A stretch of DNA of 51,563 nt. Source: Rhodoplanes roseus. GTDB lineage: Bacteria; Pseudomonadota; Alphaproteobacteria; Rhizobiales; Xanthobacteraceae. Location of the stretch: positions 1-51,563 of the forward strand of contig NZ_NPEX01000011.1 in the NCBI RefSeq assembly GCF_003258865.1. The letters are read 5' to 3'. Each line of letters starts with the position of its first letter. Position 1 is the first letter of the stretch. Shown one piece after another: positions 8,072 through 16,644 of the stretch. Position numbers and translations under genes: made by a program. Below the pieces are notes generated by a model that was not told where the DNA came from, ran no database searches, and saw only the letters and a list, made by a program, of their open reading frames with translations.

Positions 8072-9157
8072 ATGAAGGTCGCGGTTCTCGGTGCCGGCGC
8101 CATCGGTCTGGCGACCAGTGCGACACTCGCGGCCGCCGGCCATGCGCCGAGCATGTGGTCGCCGTCGGGGCGCAGCACCACGGGCTTCGGTCGTCGAAAG
8201 ACCATCACGGCGACCGGCGCGCTGTCGGGCGGCTGGGAGATCGACATCGCCGAAACGTCGGAGCAGGCGATCCGGGATGCCGACGCCGTGGTCCTGGCCG
8301 TCGATGCGCCGGGCCATCGCCCGGTGATGGAGGCGGTGGCGCCGCTGTTGCGGCCGGGTGTGCCGTTCATCATCGGCGCCGCGCATTCGCTGAGCGGGCT
8401 TTATCTGTCTCGACTGCTGGCGCAGCGCGGCGTGGTGCTGCCGATCGTCTCGTGGAACACCACGGTCGGGACCGCACACCGAATCGAGAATGGCGTGGTC
8501 GACATGCGCACCGTGCGCCCCCGCATCTACGCCTCGGTGATGCCGTCGCGGCTCGCCGACGAGGCCCTCGCAACCTGCCGGACCCTGTTCGGTGACCGCT
8601 TCGAGCGGTGCGCGGACGCGCTTCGGATCGCACTCCTGTCGAACTGCAACCCGGTGTTTCACGTCCCGGTCTGCCTGCTCAATGTGTCGCGCATCGAGCA
8701 CGGCGAGACCTGGGCGCCTTACGCGCAGACCACCGACAGCGTCGGCCGCCTGATGGAGGTGCTCGATCGCGAGCGGATCGCCATCGGCGCCGCCTTCGGC
8801 CTGCCGGTCCACAGCGTGAACGAGCACTTCGCCCGCTCGTTCAAGGTTCCGCTCGGCAGCATGGCGGAGATGAACGCGCTGCTCGCCGAGAGGGGCAGGG
8901 GGCCGAAAGGGCCGACCACCGTCGCCCATCGGTTCCTGGCGCAGGACTTGCCGTTCGGTCTCGCCTTCGCCGAGGCCGCAGCAGAGATCGCCGGCGTTCC
9001 GGCGCCGGTTCACCAGGCAACCCTCACGCTCGCCGGTGCGACTCTCGGGACGGACTACCGCGCCGCCAACAATCTGCTTGCCGTCCTGGGACTTGCCGGG
9101 CGCACGGCGGACGACCTTCTGGGACTCGCGACGGAGGGAGCGTTTGGCACGGCGTGA
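8072..9157 (+). CDS. NAD/NADP octopine/nopaline dehydrogenase family protein
   Basis: 361 aa. Start set at the ATG 8072, preceded by GGGAGGA at 8057-8063. This places the Rossmann GxGxxG (GAGAIG, residues 7-12) at the usual N-terminal position. The N-terminal half is the NAD(P)-binding domain. The C-terminal half (about 175-340) matches the all-helical octopine-dehydrogenase domain, with a conserved HVPVCLLN and a YGLPVHS-like AFGLPVHSVNE. Characterised family members reductively condense an amino acid with a 2-oxoacid or oxidise the resulting opine; here the direction and substrate are unknown. It is the last gene of the IclR-flanked cluster. Confidence 0.82.
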   Translation: MKVAVLGAGAIGLATSATLAAAGHAPSMWSPSGRSTTGFGRRKTITATGALSGGWEIDIAETSEQAIRDADAVVLAVDAPGHRPVMEAVAPLLRPGVPFIIGAAHSLSGLYLSRLLAQRGVVLPIVSWNTTVGTAHRIENGVVDMRTVRPRIYASVMPSRLADEALATCRTLFGDRFERCADALRIALLSNCNPVFHVPVCLLNVSRIEHGETWAPYAQTTDSVGRLMEVLDRERIAIGAAFGLPVHSVNEHFARSFKVPLGSMAEMNALLAERGRGPKGPTTVAHRFLAQDLPFGLAFAEAAAEIAGVPAPVHQATLTLAGATLGTDYRAANNLLAVLGLAGRTADDLLGLATEGAFGTA

Positions 9158-9325
9158 GCCCTATCCCGCGGCCGTTCGGCTGGCAGGCCCCGGCAGGCGG
9201 GCGAAAAACAGCGTGACACCCGCACCGGCGCTTGGCATCTAATCGAGGGTCGTTCCGTTCGGGGGCGTGGACGAGCTTCGCCCTCAGGGCACGGCCCGTC
9301 GGGCTCTCCTCGGAATACCGCTTGG

Positions 9326-9402
9326 CGGGGTATAGCGCAGCCTGGTAGCGCGGGAGTTTTGGGTACTCCAGGTCGCAGGTTCAAATCCTGCTGCCCCGAC
9401 CA
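9326..9402 (+). tRNA. tRNA-Pro (anticodon TGG)
   Basis: 77 nt. Acceptor CGGGGTA pairs with TGCCCCG (one T-G), the D arm is AGCGCAGCCTGGTAGCGC, and the anticodon stem GGAGT/ACTCC holds the loop TTTGGGT (TGG). The T arm is CGCAGGTTCAAATCCTGCT, the discriminator is A, and the 3' CCA is encoded. The rest of the 9158-9486 gap shows nothing I can support. Confidence 0.97.
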
Positions 9403-9486
9403 AAAAGGCACTTAATCAGAACGTTGACGGTTTTCTTCGCCCCCATTCGTCGGGCCAGATGGACCTCTGGGCCGCCTTTCGTCGCA

Positions 9487-10503
9487 TCACCCCGCCGGTG
9501 GAACGCCCCGGCTGCTCGGCACTGCGTGCATCGGGTGCCCGGTCTCCTCGAAGGCCGTGATATTGGCCATCGTGGTCTGGGCGATCTCGGTGAGGGCCTC
9601 GACAGTGAAGAAGGCCTGGTGGCCGGTGATCAGCACGTTCGGAAAGGTCAGGAGCCGGGCGAAGACGTCGTCGCGGATCACCTGGTCGGACAGGTTCTCG
9701 AAGAACAGGTCGGCCTCCTCCTCGTAGACGTCGAGCGCGAGGCTGCCGAGGGTGCCGTCCTTCAGGGCCCGGATCACCGCGCGCGTGTCGATCACGGCAC
9801 CGCGGCTGGTGTTCACCAGCATCAGGCCGCGCTTGGCGCGCCCGAGCAGCGCGCTGTCGACGCAGTGATACGTGTCCGGCGTCAGCGGACAGTGCAACGT
9901 CACCACATCCGCATTCGCGAACAGCTCGTCGCGCGGCACGTAGCGTGCACCCAGCGCCAGGCAGGCCGGATTCTCGGCGACGTCGTGAGCGAGCAGCCGG
10001 CAGCCGAAGCCGCCGAGAATGCGCGCCACGGCCTCGCCGATCTTGCCGGTGCCGACGATCCCCACGGTCTTCCCGGCGAGGTCGAATCCGAGCAGGCCTT
10101 CGAGGGCGAAGTTCCCCTCTCGCACGCGGTTGTAGGCGCGATGGATCTTTCGGTCGAGGCAGAGGATCAGGGCGAGCGTGTGCTCGGCCACCGCCTGGGG
10201 CGAATAGGCCGGCACCCGACACACCGAAAGCCCGAGCGAGGCTGCGGCCGACATGTCGACATTGTTGAAGCCGGCGCTGCGCAGCGCGATGAGGCGGACG
10301 CCCAATTCGGCGAGGAGCTCCAGCACCGGCCGGTCGAGCTGGTCGTTGACGAAGGCGCAGACGACGCCGGCACCGGCGGCCAGTGGGGCCGTCTCGAGCG
10401 AGAGGCGGGCCTCGAACCAGACCAGTCGGTGCCGGCCGTCGCGGTTCGCGGCGTCCAGGAACTGCCGATCGTAGGGCTTGGTGCTGAACACGGCGATTTT
10501 CAC
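9487..10503 (-). CDS. ldhA: D-2-hydroxyacid dehydrogenase, probable fermentative D-lactate dehydrogenase
   Basis: 338 aa from a GTG at 10503, preceded by GAGGAG. The frame is open much further upstream, but the family begins with [11 protein letters not shown] as here. NAD-dependent reduction of pyruvate to D-lactate is the likely role. Visible: the catalytic Arg in [13 protein letters not shown], the dinucleotide motif GIVGTGKIG, the LDVYEEE region, and the catalytic His in ITGHQAFFT. The KPYD start and [11 protein letters not shown] segment match LdhA-type rather than PdxB or SerA. With pflA at the left of the window it suggests mixed-acid style pyruvate disposal under low oxygen. Confidence 0.88.
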   Translation of the reverse strand: MKIAVFSTKPYDRQFLDAANRDGRHRLVWFEARLSLETAPLAAGAGVVCAFVNDQLDRPVLELLAELGVRLIALRSAGFNNVDMSAAASLGLSVCRVPAYSPQAVAEHTLALILCLDRKIHRAYNRVREGNFALEGLLGFDLAGKTVGIVGTGKIGEAVARILGGFGCRLLAHDVAENPACLALGARYVPRDELFANADVVTLHCPLTPDTYHCVDSALLGRAKRGLMLVNTSRGAVIDTRAVIRALKDGTLGSLALDVYEEEADLFFENLSDQVIRDDVFARLLTFPNVLITGHQAFFTVEALTEIAQTTMANITAFEETGHPMHAVPSSRGVPPAG

Positions 10504-10701
10504 GCGCTGCTCCTCGGTGAACCGTGCAAGCAGTGACCCGGCGATCCGGCGGATTCCGGGCGGGGCAGGGGGGGACGCCGCGGTGTGGTGCCGCGGGCTG
10601 CCGAACTCGCGCGGACGGCTTGCGTTTCGCCGAGGACCGCGTAGGACTTCGATGCCTCCCGGCCTGCCGGGAGACCGCCGGATCGATGCCGAGGCTCCAC
10701 C

Positions 10702-11007
10702 ATGATCGCACGGATCTACAAGCCCGCCCGTAACGCCATGCAGTCGGGGACTGCCAAGACGAAGCATTGGGTGCTGGATTACGAGCCGGACGAGCCGCGC
10801 CGGGTCGAGCCGTTGATGGGTTGGACAAGTTCGGGCGACACGCGCCAGCAGCTCCGGCTGCGATTCGACTCCAAGGAGGAGGCGATCAGCTACTGCGAGG
10901 CCCAGGGCATCCCCTACCAGGTGCTGGAGCCCAAGGCACCGAGCCGTCGCACGATCGCCTATGCCGACAACTTCGCTTATACGCGCCGGGGTCTGTGGAC
11001 CCACTGA
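10702..11007 (+). CDS. NADH dehydrogenase complex I accessory subunit, NDUFS4-like (ETC_C1 family)
   Basis: 101 aa, the whole length of the bacterial family. Homologue of the mitochondrial 18-kDa NDUFS4 subunit that bridges peripheral-arm subunits of complex I; in bacteria it is essentially alphaproteobacterial. Diagnostic stretches: [14 protein letters not shown] near the N-terminus, then [15 protein letters not shown] and a C-terminal [13 protein letters not shown]. It is a lone gene outside the nuo operon, as is usual. The 198-bp upstream gap, shared with the divergent ldhA, contains a hairpin at 10656-10673 (CTCCCGG, 4-nt loop, CCGGGAG). Confidence 0.92.
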   Translation: MIARIYKPARNAMQSGTAKTKHWVLDYEPDEPRRVEPLMGWTSSGDTRQQLRLRFDSKEEAISYCEAQGIPYQVLEPKAPSRRTIAYADNFAYTRRGLWTH

Positions 11008-11110
11008 GGGTCGCGGACGGGGGTATCCTCTCTCGAGGCTTGCTCGTGGCGCATCGTCACGGGCTCGTCGTTGACTTGCCGTCGCAACGCGCTACAACGC
11101 TCTCCATAAA

Positions 11111-11127
11111 CGTTATGTTATTACATG
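11111..11127. promoter_or_regulatory. Candidate Zur-type operator before the zinc-binding protein gene
   Basis: An AT-rich island in GC-rich surroundings immediately before the ribosome-binding site. It contains ATGTTATTACAT (11115-11126), which has ATGT/ACAT dyad arms, within CGTTATGTTATTACATG. Fur-superfamily Zur boxes of alphaproteobacteria are AT-rich dyads built on GTTAT/ATAAC, which this resembles only in part. Called from resemblance and the adjacent gene's function. Confidence 0.4.
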
Positions 11128-11136
11128 GAGGTTGAG

Positions 11137-12138
11137 ATGGGCGCAGGACATCGGCTGGTTCGGACATCGCGGCGGCGCCTGCTTCGTGGCGGCTTCGCCA
11201 TGCTCGCCGGGGCCGCGGTGGCGGCCGCCTCTCTCTCGGGTGCCCAGGCGCAATCCGGTGAGTCGCCAGCCGCAGCCGAGCCGGCCAAGGCGGCGGAACC
11301 GATCCGGGTCGTCGCCAGCTTCTCGATCCTGGGAGACCTGGTGAAGCAGATCGGCGGTCCGCTGGTCGCCGTCGATCTGCTGGTCGGGCCGAATGTCGAC
11401 ATGCACGCCTTCCAGCCGTCGCCGTCGGATTCCCGCAAGTTCGCCGGCGCCAAGCTGGTGGTGATGAACGGTCTCGGCCTGGAGGGCTGGGCCGAGCGGA
11501 TGACCAAGGCCTCGGGCTACACGGGGCCCGTGGTGATCGCCACCAAGGGCCTCAAGGCGCTCGCCAAGCCCGAGACGGGTCATGATCACGACCATGGTCA
11601 CGGGCAAGGCACCAACGATCCGCACGCCTGGCAGTCGGTCGGCAATGTGAAGCTCTATGTCGCCAACATCCGCGACGCGCTCGCCGCGGTCGATCCCGCC
11701 GACAAGGCTGCCTATGTCGCCAATGCCGACGCCTATCTGGCGAAGCTGGACCAGCTCGACCGCGAGATCCGCGCCGCTTTCGACGGCGTCCCGAAGGACA
11801 AGCGCCAGGTCATCACCGCGCACCAAGCGTTCCGCTACTACGGCGCCGCTTACGGGATCGATTTCCGCGGCGCCAAAGGCGTGAGTGAGGAGTCCGAGCC
11901 GTCCGCGCGCGAGATCGCCGACCTGATCAAGCTGATCAAGAAGGAGAAGGTTCGCGCCCTCTTCGTCGAGAACATCTCCAACCGGCGCCTGCTCGATCGC
12001 ATCGCCCAGGAGACCGACGCGAAGGTCGGCGGCACGCTGTATTCGGACGCGCTCTCCGACGCATCCGGCCCGGCGCCGACCTATATCGAGATGATGCGGG
12101 TCAACACCAAGGCGATCGCCGACGCGCTGCGGGGGTGA
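11137..12138 (+). CDS. Zinc ABC transporter substrate-binding protein (ZnuA-like)
   Basis: 333 aa from the ATG at 11137, which has GGAGG 6 nt upstream; an ATG at 11125 is possible. A cluster A-I metal-binding protein. Predicted ligands: His in VDMHAF, His in NDPHAW, His in TAHQAF and Asp in YSDALS. A short His/Asp-rich loop (HDHDHGHG, about 151-158) is typical of zinc rather than manganese receptors. The N-terminus has TSRRRLL followed by a hydrophobic stretch, which looks like a Tat signal, so it may be exported folded. No znuB or znuC gene is adjacent. Zinc-repressed expression through Zur is likely but inferred. Confidence 0.87.
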   Translation: MGAGHRLVRTSRRRLLRGGFAMLAGAAVAAASLSGAQAQSGESPAAAEPAKAAEPIRVVASFSILGDLVKQIGGPLVAVDLLVGPNVDMHAFQPSPSDSRKFAGAKLVVMNGLGLEGWAERMTKASGYTGPVVIATKGLKALAKPETGHDHDHGHGQGTNDPHAWQSVGNVKLYVANIRDALAAVDPADKAAYVANADAYLAKLDQLDREIRAAFDGVPKDKRQVITAHQAFRYYGAAYGIDFRGAKGVSEESEPSAREIADLIKLIKKEKVRALFVENISNRRLLDRIAQETDAKVGGTLYSDALSDASGPAPTYIEMMRVNTKAIADALRG

Positions 12139-12163
12139 GCGGGACGACGCCGCAGCCGACGTC

Positions 12164-12592
12164 TCAGCTCTGGCTCAGTGCCGCCGACAGCTTCACGGCG
12201 TGGTCGGCGAGCACTGCCGCCTCTTCCTTGAAGGTCGCCGCTGGCTTCAGCGGCACGCCGTCCTTGCGCGGCAGCACATGGACGTGCAGGTGGAACACGA
12301 CCTGTCCGCCTGCCGGCTCGTTGAACTGCTGGATCGTGATGCCGTCCGCCTTGAATACCTCGGTGGCGGCCTTGGCGATCCGTTGCGCCACCCGGTGAAC
12401 GTGGGCGAGATCCTCGGGCGCGATGTCGTAGATGTTGCGGGCGGCCGCCTTTGGGATCACCAGCGTGTGGCCGGGGCAGCGCGGCATGATGTCGAGGAAC
12501 GCAAAAGCCCGCTCGTCCTCGTACACCTTGTGGCAGGGAAGCTCCCCGCGCAGAATCTTCGCGAACACGTTCGACTGGTCGTAGCTCGCCAT
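12164..12592 (-). CDS. HIT-family (HINT-like) nucleotide-binding hydrolase
   Basis: 142 aa from the ATG at 12592, which begins the family's usual YDQSNVFAKIL. A histidine-triad protein with HLHVHV at 101-106. Family members hydrolyse adenosine phosphoramidates and related purine mononucleotides; the physiological substrate is not known. Slightly longer than the 110-120 aa HINT core because of a C-terminal 25-residue tail. Convergent with the zinc-binding protein gene (25-bp gap). Confidence 0.9.
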   Translation of the reverse strand: MASYDQSNVFAKILRGELPCHKVYEDERAFAFLDIMPRCPGHTLVIPKAAARNIYDIAPEDLAHVHRVAQRIAKAATEVFKADGITIQQFNEPAGGQVVFHLHVHVLPRKDGVPLKPAATFKEEAAVLADHAVKLSAALSQS

Positions 12593-12813
12593 GGCTGCCT
12601 CACTCCCCTGCACCGGGTCGCGGCCGCGCCGACCGCGGGCGTCCGCGACATCTCCATCGGCTTTTCGCATGGATGGCGCCCGTGTGCGCGCGCGTCAAGC
12701 CGTGCCGGGCCGCCCGTGTCGCGGCGCACCGAATTGCCTCCTTGTTTAACGTGGTTTTAACGGCGCATACGGAAAATGACGCATCCGATCTCGCGAGCGA
12801 TTGTGGTGCGTCC

Positions 12814-13062
12814 ATGAACGACAAGCGGCGATATGTACGGGTGCGCCCGAGCGGCTTGGTGCCGAGGGCCGGAAAGATCTATGCCGATCCCAAGAGTCCC
12901 GTGATGGAATGCCAGGTGATCGACGTGAGCGCCGGCGGAGCCTGTCTCTACGTCGCCGGCCAGGCTCCTATCCCGAAGCGCTTCATCTTCCTGCACGGCA
13001 GCGTCAAGAAGAGCAGCCGCCTCGTCTGGGAGCGCGGCCGCAAGATCGGCATCCAGTTCTAA
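12814..13062 (+). CDS. PilZ-domain protein
   Basis: 82 aa from the ATG at 12814; a longer frame exists upstream but reads as non-coding. A single PilZ domain with an RRYVR motif (RxxxR, residues 5-9) and DVSAGG (DxSxxG, about 37-42), the c-di-GMP-contacting residues, so binding is plausible. The absence of any other domain suggests a stand-alone adaptor. Its stop codon overlaps that of the convergent acyltransferase-like gene by 4 nt. With PleD in the same window there is at least one diguanylate cyclase to feed it. Confidence 0.82.
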   Translation: MNDKRRYVRVRPSGLVPRAGKIYADPKSPVMECQVIDVSAGGACLYVAGQAPIPKRFIFLHGSVKKSSRLVWERGRKIGIQF

Positions 13063-14342
13063 TCGGTTTCCATCTCCTCCTCGGCCACCGGACGGATCTC
13101 GAAGCCGCCGTCCTTGCGGAAGGGGCTCGCCGCCGCGAGCTCACGGGCGGCGGCGTCCACATAGGCGCGCTCGCGCTCCAGATAGTTCGCGATGGCGCGG
13201 CGCAGCCCCGGATCGGCGATCCAGTGTGCCGAGTGGGTCGTGCTGGGCAGATAGCCGCGGGCCAGCTTGTGCTCGCCCTGCGCTCCGGCCTCCACCCGCG
13301 CCAGCCGACGCTCGATCGCGAACTCGATGGCCTGGTAGTAGCAGAGCTCGAAATGCAGGAACGGGTGGTGCTCCACGGCGCCCCAATGGCGGCCGAACAG
13401 CGTGTCGCCGCCGATGAAGTTGAGAGCGCCGGCGATGTAACGCCCGGCCCGTTTCGCCATCACCAGCAGGATGCGGTCGGCCATGCTCGCCCCGACCAAC
13501 GAGAAGAACGCACGGGTCAGATAAGGCCGGCCCCATTTGCGTGATCCGGTGTCCATGTAGAACGCGAAGAACGCGTCCCAGGCCGCCTCGTCGATGCTCG
13601 AGCCGGTGAGGCGCACGATCTCGATCCCGTTTTCGACCGCCTCCCGGCGCTCCCGCTTGATGGCCTTTCGCTTGCGCGCCGCAAGCGCGTTCAGGAAGTC
13701 CTCGAACGTGCCGTAGCCGGGATTGTCCCAGTGGAACTGCTGGTCGGTGCGCTGCAGGTAGCCGTGCTCGGCGGCGATCCGCCATTCCGCCTCGGTCATG
13801 AAGGTGATGTGGACCGAGGAGGCGTCGTCGCGCTCGCACAGCGCCCGCAGGCCGTCGGCGAGTGCCGCCTGCGCGAACTCCGCCTGCGGACCGGGCGCGA
13901 CCAGGAAGCGGCGGCCGGTCGCCGGGGTGAACGGCACCGACACCTGGAGTTTTGGATAGTACTGCCCGCCGGCGCGCTCGTAGGCGTCGGCCCAGCCCTG
14001 GTCGAAGACGTACTCGCCCTTCGAATGTGATTTCAGGTAGCACGGGACAACCCCGAGCGCGGCCCCGCCGGGGTCTTCGAGAACGAGGTGCCGTGGCTGC
14101 CAGCCGCTCCGGGCCGTGGCCGAGCGCGATGCTTCGAGCGCCGACAGGAAAGCGTGGGATGTGAACGGGTTGTAGGCGATTGCGGAGGCCGCGTCGCAAG
14201 CCGCCGCCAGCGGCGTCTCGGATCCTGCAGCGGTCGGATTGGCGCAGCCGTCCCACACGGCGGCGGGAACCTCGGTGATCGCCGGGACCACACGAATGCG
14301 AAGCTCGGCCGGGTCCGCCGGCCTGTCGGGGGTGGAGCTCAG
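13059..14342 (-). CDS. DUF482 / FemAB-like GNAT-fold protein
   Basis: 427 aa if translation starts at a CTG (14342) that has a perfect AGGAGA 6 nt upstream. TTG at 14372 or GTG at 14291 are the alternatives, and no ATG fits without running through the upstream gene. It belongs to the COG3146/DUF482 peptidogalycan-related group, which has a duplicated GNAT-like fold. Marks: YNPFTSHAFLSALE, VPCYLKSHSKGEYVFDQ, FLNALAARKRKAIKRER, and a C-terminal GYLPSTTHSAHWI. Substrate unknown; an aminoacyl or acyl transfer role is inferred from the fold. Third gene of a probable ridA-GDPD-DUF482 unit. Confidence 0.8.
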   Translation of the reverse strand: MSSTPDRPADPAELRIRVVPAITEVPAAVWDGCANPTAAGSETPLAAACDAASAIAYNPFTSHAFLSALEASRSATARSGWQPRHLVLEDPGGAALGVVPCYLKSHSKGEYVFDQGWADAYERAGGQYYPKLQVSVPFTPATGRRFLVAPGPQAEFAQAALADGLRALCERDDASSVHITFMTEAEWRIAAEHGYLQRTDQQFHWDNPGYGTFEDFLNALAARKRKAIKRERREAVENGIEIVRLTGSSIDEAAWDAFFAFYMDTGSRKWGRPYLTRAFFSLVGASMADRILLVMAKRAGRYIAGALNFIGGDTLFGRHWGAVEHHPFLHFELCYYQAIEFAIERRLARVEAGAQGEHKLARGYLPSTTHSAHWIADPGLRRAIANYLERERAYVDAAARELAAASPFRKDGGFEIRPVAEEEMETD

Positions 14343-14374
14343 GGGTGTTCTCCTGATCGAGCAGTCCTTCAAGT

Positions 14375-15103
14375 CTACGCGCGAAACCCCTCGAAGATCA
14401 CCTGTTCGGCACCCGCGCGCAGCGCCGCTTGGCGTTCGGCCTCGGAGCGGATCGTCCACGACAGCACGGGGCGGCCCAGCAGCCGGGCGGTCCGCGGTGG
14501 CCATGTCCCCAGATCTTGCAAGCGCCACGCCACGAAGCCGGGATCGGCGCGCACCGTCTCGAACACGGCACTGGCGCGCCGGTCGAGGGGACCGAGGCCG
14601 GCGAACCGCCGCTCGCCGACCACGCCGCGCGCCAGCCGCGGGGCCAGCGTCTTGATAACGACGATCAAGGCCGGGTCGAACGACATGACCGCCACCGGCG
14701 CGTCGATGCCGGCCAGGACGGCGGCCGTGCGGGTCGCAACGGTGGTGTCGCCGTCGAACCGGCTCTTCAGTTCCAGAAGCAGCGGAACCCGGCCGCGGAC
14801 GACCTCCAGCAGCTCGCCCAGCGCCAACATGCCGTCGGAGCTGGCGAGGAAGCGGCGGGCCTTGAGGTCCGCGGCGGAGAGGGTGCGGAGCGCCTCGCGC
14901 CCCTCGGCCAGACGGCCGAGGGCATGGTCGTGGTGGACCATCGCCTCACCGTCCAGGCTCGGCTGCAGATCCACCTCGATGCCGTAGCCGGCCTCGACGG
15001 CGGCCGTGACGGCCGCCGCGGTGTTCTCCACGATGCCGCGGTCGGCGTCGTGGAGACCGCGATGGGCGATCGGCTTCGCCATCAGCCAGGCAAGGGCGCC
15101 CAT
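14375..15103 (-). CDS. Glycerophosphodiester phosphodiesterase family protein
   Basis: 242 aa from the ATG at 15103, 14 bp after the RidA stop. Hydrolyses glycerophosphodiesters to glycerol-3-phosphate and an alcohol. GDPD signature: IAHRG, then the metal-binding E-x-D (IEVDLQ) and the VHHDHALGR catalytic His region. No signal peptide, so cytosolic like UgpQ. It is short for the family but complete. Co-directional with ridA and the DUF482 gene, whose start lies within about 35 bp of this stop, so they are probably one transcript. Confidence 0.9.
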   Translation of the reverse strand: MGALAWLMAKPIAHRGLHDADRGIVENTAAAVTAAVEAGYGIEVDLQPSLDGEAMVHHDHALGRLAEGREALRTLSAADLKARRFLASSDGMLALGELLEVVRGRVPLLLELKSRFDGDTTVATRTAAVLAGIDAPVAVMSFDPALIVVIKTLAPRLARGVVGERRFAGLGPLDRRASAVFETVRADPGFVAWRLQDLGTWPPRTARLLGRPVLSWTIRSEAERQAALRAGAEQVIFEGFRA

Positions 15104-15117
15104 GGCGCGCCGGCCGG

Positions 15118-15582
15118 TCAGGCCACCTCGAAGGTGCCTTCGACCTCGACGGCCGCATCGCCGGGCAGCACCGCCACGCCGATGGTGGTGCGCGCGTGCC
15201 GGCCCTTCTCTCCGAACACCTCGACCATCAGGTCGGAGGCGCCGTTGAGCACCTTGGGGCCGTCCAGGAAGTTCGGCGTTGAGGCGACGAAGCCGCCGAG
15301 CCGGACCACGCGGGTCACCTTGTCGAGGTCTCCGAGCGCCGCCTTCACCTGCGCCAGCAGGTTGATGGCACACACCTTGGCCGCATCGCGGCCGGCCTCG
15401 ATCGTCACCTCGCCGCCGAGCTTGCCGATCGCGACGGCCTTACCGTCGACCAGGCAGAGCTGGCCCGACACGAACAGGAGCCGCCCCGAGCGGACGAAGC
15501 CGACATAGTTGGCGATCGGCGCCGCCGGCGTCGGCAGAACAATCCCGAGCTCCGCGAGTTTCGTTTCAGCACTACCAGTCAT
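15118..15582 (-). CDS. RidA/YjgF-family enamine/imine deaminase
   Basis: 154 aa. A YjgF/YER057c/UK114 protein of the longer subgroup (about 150 aa). True RidA hydrolyses reactive 2-aminoacrylate-type enamines from PLP enzymes. The catalytic Arg is probably the one in HARTTIGVAVLP near residue 132, and the conserved SGQL segment is at about 39-42. The long subgroup is less well characterised than canonical RidA, so the deaminase activity is inferred. First gene of a probable three-gene unit. Confidence 0.88.
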   Translation of the reverse strand: MTGSAETKLAELGIVLPTPAAPIANYVGFVRSGRLLFVSGQLCLVDGKAVAIGKLGGEVTIEAGRDAAKVCAINLLAQVKAALGDLDKVTRVVRLGGFVASTPNFLDGPKVLNGASDLMVEVFGEKGRHARTTIGVAVLPGDAAVEVEGTFEVA

Positions 15583-15780
15583 TGAAGCCTCCCCGGCCTA
15601 TTGGTTCGCGCCGGACCTTGTGTCCGATCGCGTATCGTCGCGCAATGGGGCAAGGGCAGGGCTCGCGGCCGCCATGCGGAGCCGGGCCGCTCGGGACCGC
15701 GGTTGCGGGGCCGTCGGGGGGCCCCTATGTTCGCCGACGCGCCGGCAACCCCGGTAGAGGGACAGGAGACCACAGACGCG

Positions 15781-16644
15781 ATGGACCTCGGATCTCTCGG
15801 ACAGTCGCACGCGCGCCTCGCCTTCACGGCTGCGCTGGTCACGGCGGGCCTGATCGCCATACCGGCGCCCTCGGCGGGCGCCGCGCCCGGGCTGGTCTCC
15901 CACCGCGCCGTCTACGATCTCAAGCTGGTGAAGTCGCAGGGGAAGCGTTCGCTGCAGTCGGTGCGCGGCCGCATCCTGTACGACTTCACCGGTAACGCCT
16001 GCGACGGATGGGTGCTGCAGTTCCGGCAGGTCTCCGAACTCGACAATGGCGAGGGGAAGGTCGCGGTGAGCGACCTGCGGGCCTCCACCTGGGAGGAGGC
16101 GAACGCCAAGAGCTTCCGCTTCAACTCGCAGAACTACGTCAACGAACGGCCCGGCGACATGGTCGACGGCAAGGCCATGCGCGGCGACGGCAAGGTCTCG
16201 GTGTCGCTGGCGAAGCCGAAGGACACCGAGTTCGACCTCGATGCCGGAATGGTGTTCCCGACCGAGCACATGCGGCGCGTCCTCGACGCCGCCCGCGAGG
16301 GCAAGACGCTGCTCGAGTTGCCCGTCTACGACGGCTCGGAGAACGGCCAGAAAGCCTACAACACACTCACCGTCATCGGGCAGCCGATCAGCCCCGAGAA
16401 TCGCGCCGAGGGCGACGCGACGGTCGGGCAGGCGGCGCTCGACGGCCTCAAGCGCTGGCCCGTAACGATCAGCTATTTCGACCGAGCCGCGAGCGGCCAA
16501 GGCGAGCAGACCCCGGTCTACTCGATCGGGTTCCAGCTCTACGAGAACGGCGTCTCGCGGGCCCTGCGGCTCGACTATGGAGACTTCGTGATCTCCGGCG
16601 AGATGTCACAGCTCGACATCAAGCCCGATCGCGCCTGTCCCTGA
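15781..16644 (+). CDS. eipB: Periplasmic cell-envelope integrity protein EipB (DUF1849)
   Basis: 287 aa from the ATG at 15781, which follows AGGAG and yields a signal peptide (hydrophobic 13-28, cleavage near AGAAPG). An ATG at 15727 is an alternative. DUF1849 proteins such as Brucella EipB are beta-spiral periplasmic proteins needed for envelope integrity in alphaproteobacteria. The two cysteines reported to form the conserved disulfide have counterparts at C74 (GNACDGW) and C286 in the penultimate position. The monocistronic arrangement is divergent from ridA. Confidence 0.9.
   Translation: MDLGSLGQSHARLAFTAALVTAGLIAIPAPSAGAAPGLVSHRAVYDLKLVKSQGKRSLQSVRGRILYDFTGNACDGWVLQFRQVSELDNGEGKVAVSDLRASTWEEANAKSFRFNSQNYVNERPGDMVDGKAMRGDGKVSVSLAKPKDTEFDLDAGMVFPTEHMRRVLDAAREGKTLLELPVYDGSENGQKAYNTLTVIGQPISPENRAEGDATVGQAALDGLKRWPVTISYFDRAASGQGEQTPVYSIGFQLYENGVSRALRLDYGDFVISGEMSQLDIKPDRACP

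Noticed and set aside
1641-9402. Genomic island between tRNA-Glu and tRNA-Pro
   Set aside because: No integrase, no attachment repeat, and no obvious shift in composition. The genes are ordinary chromosomal types.
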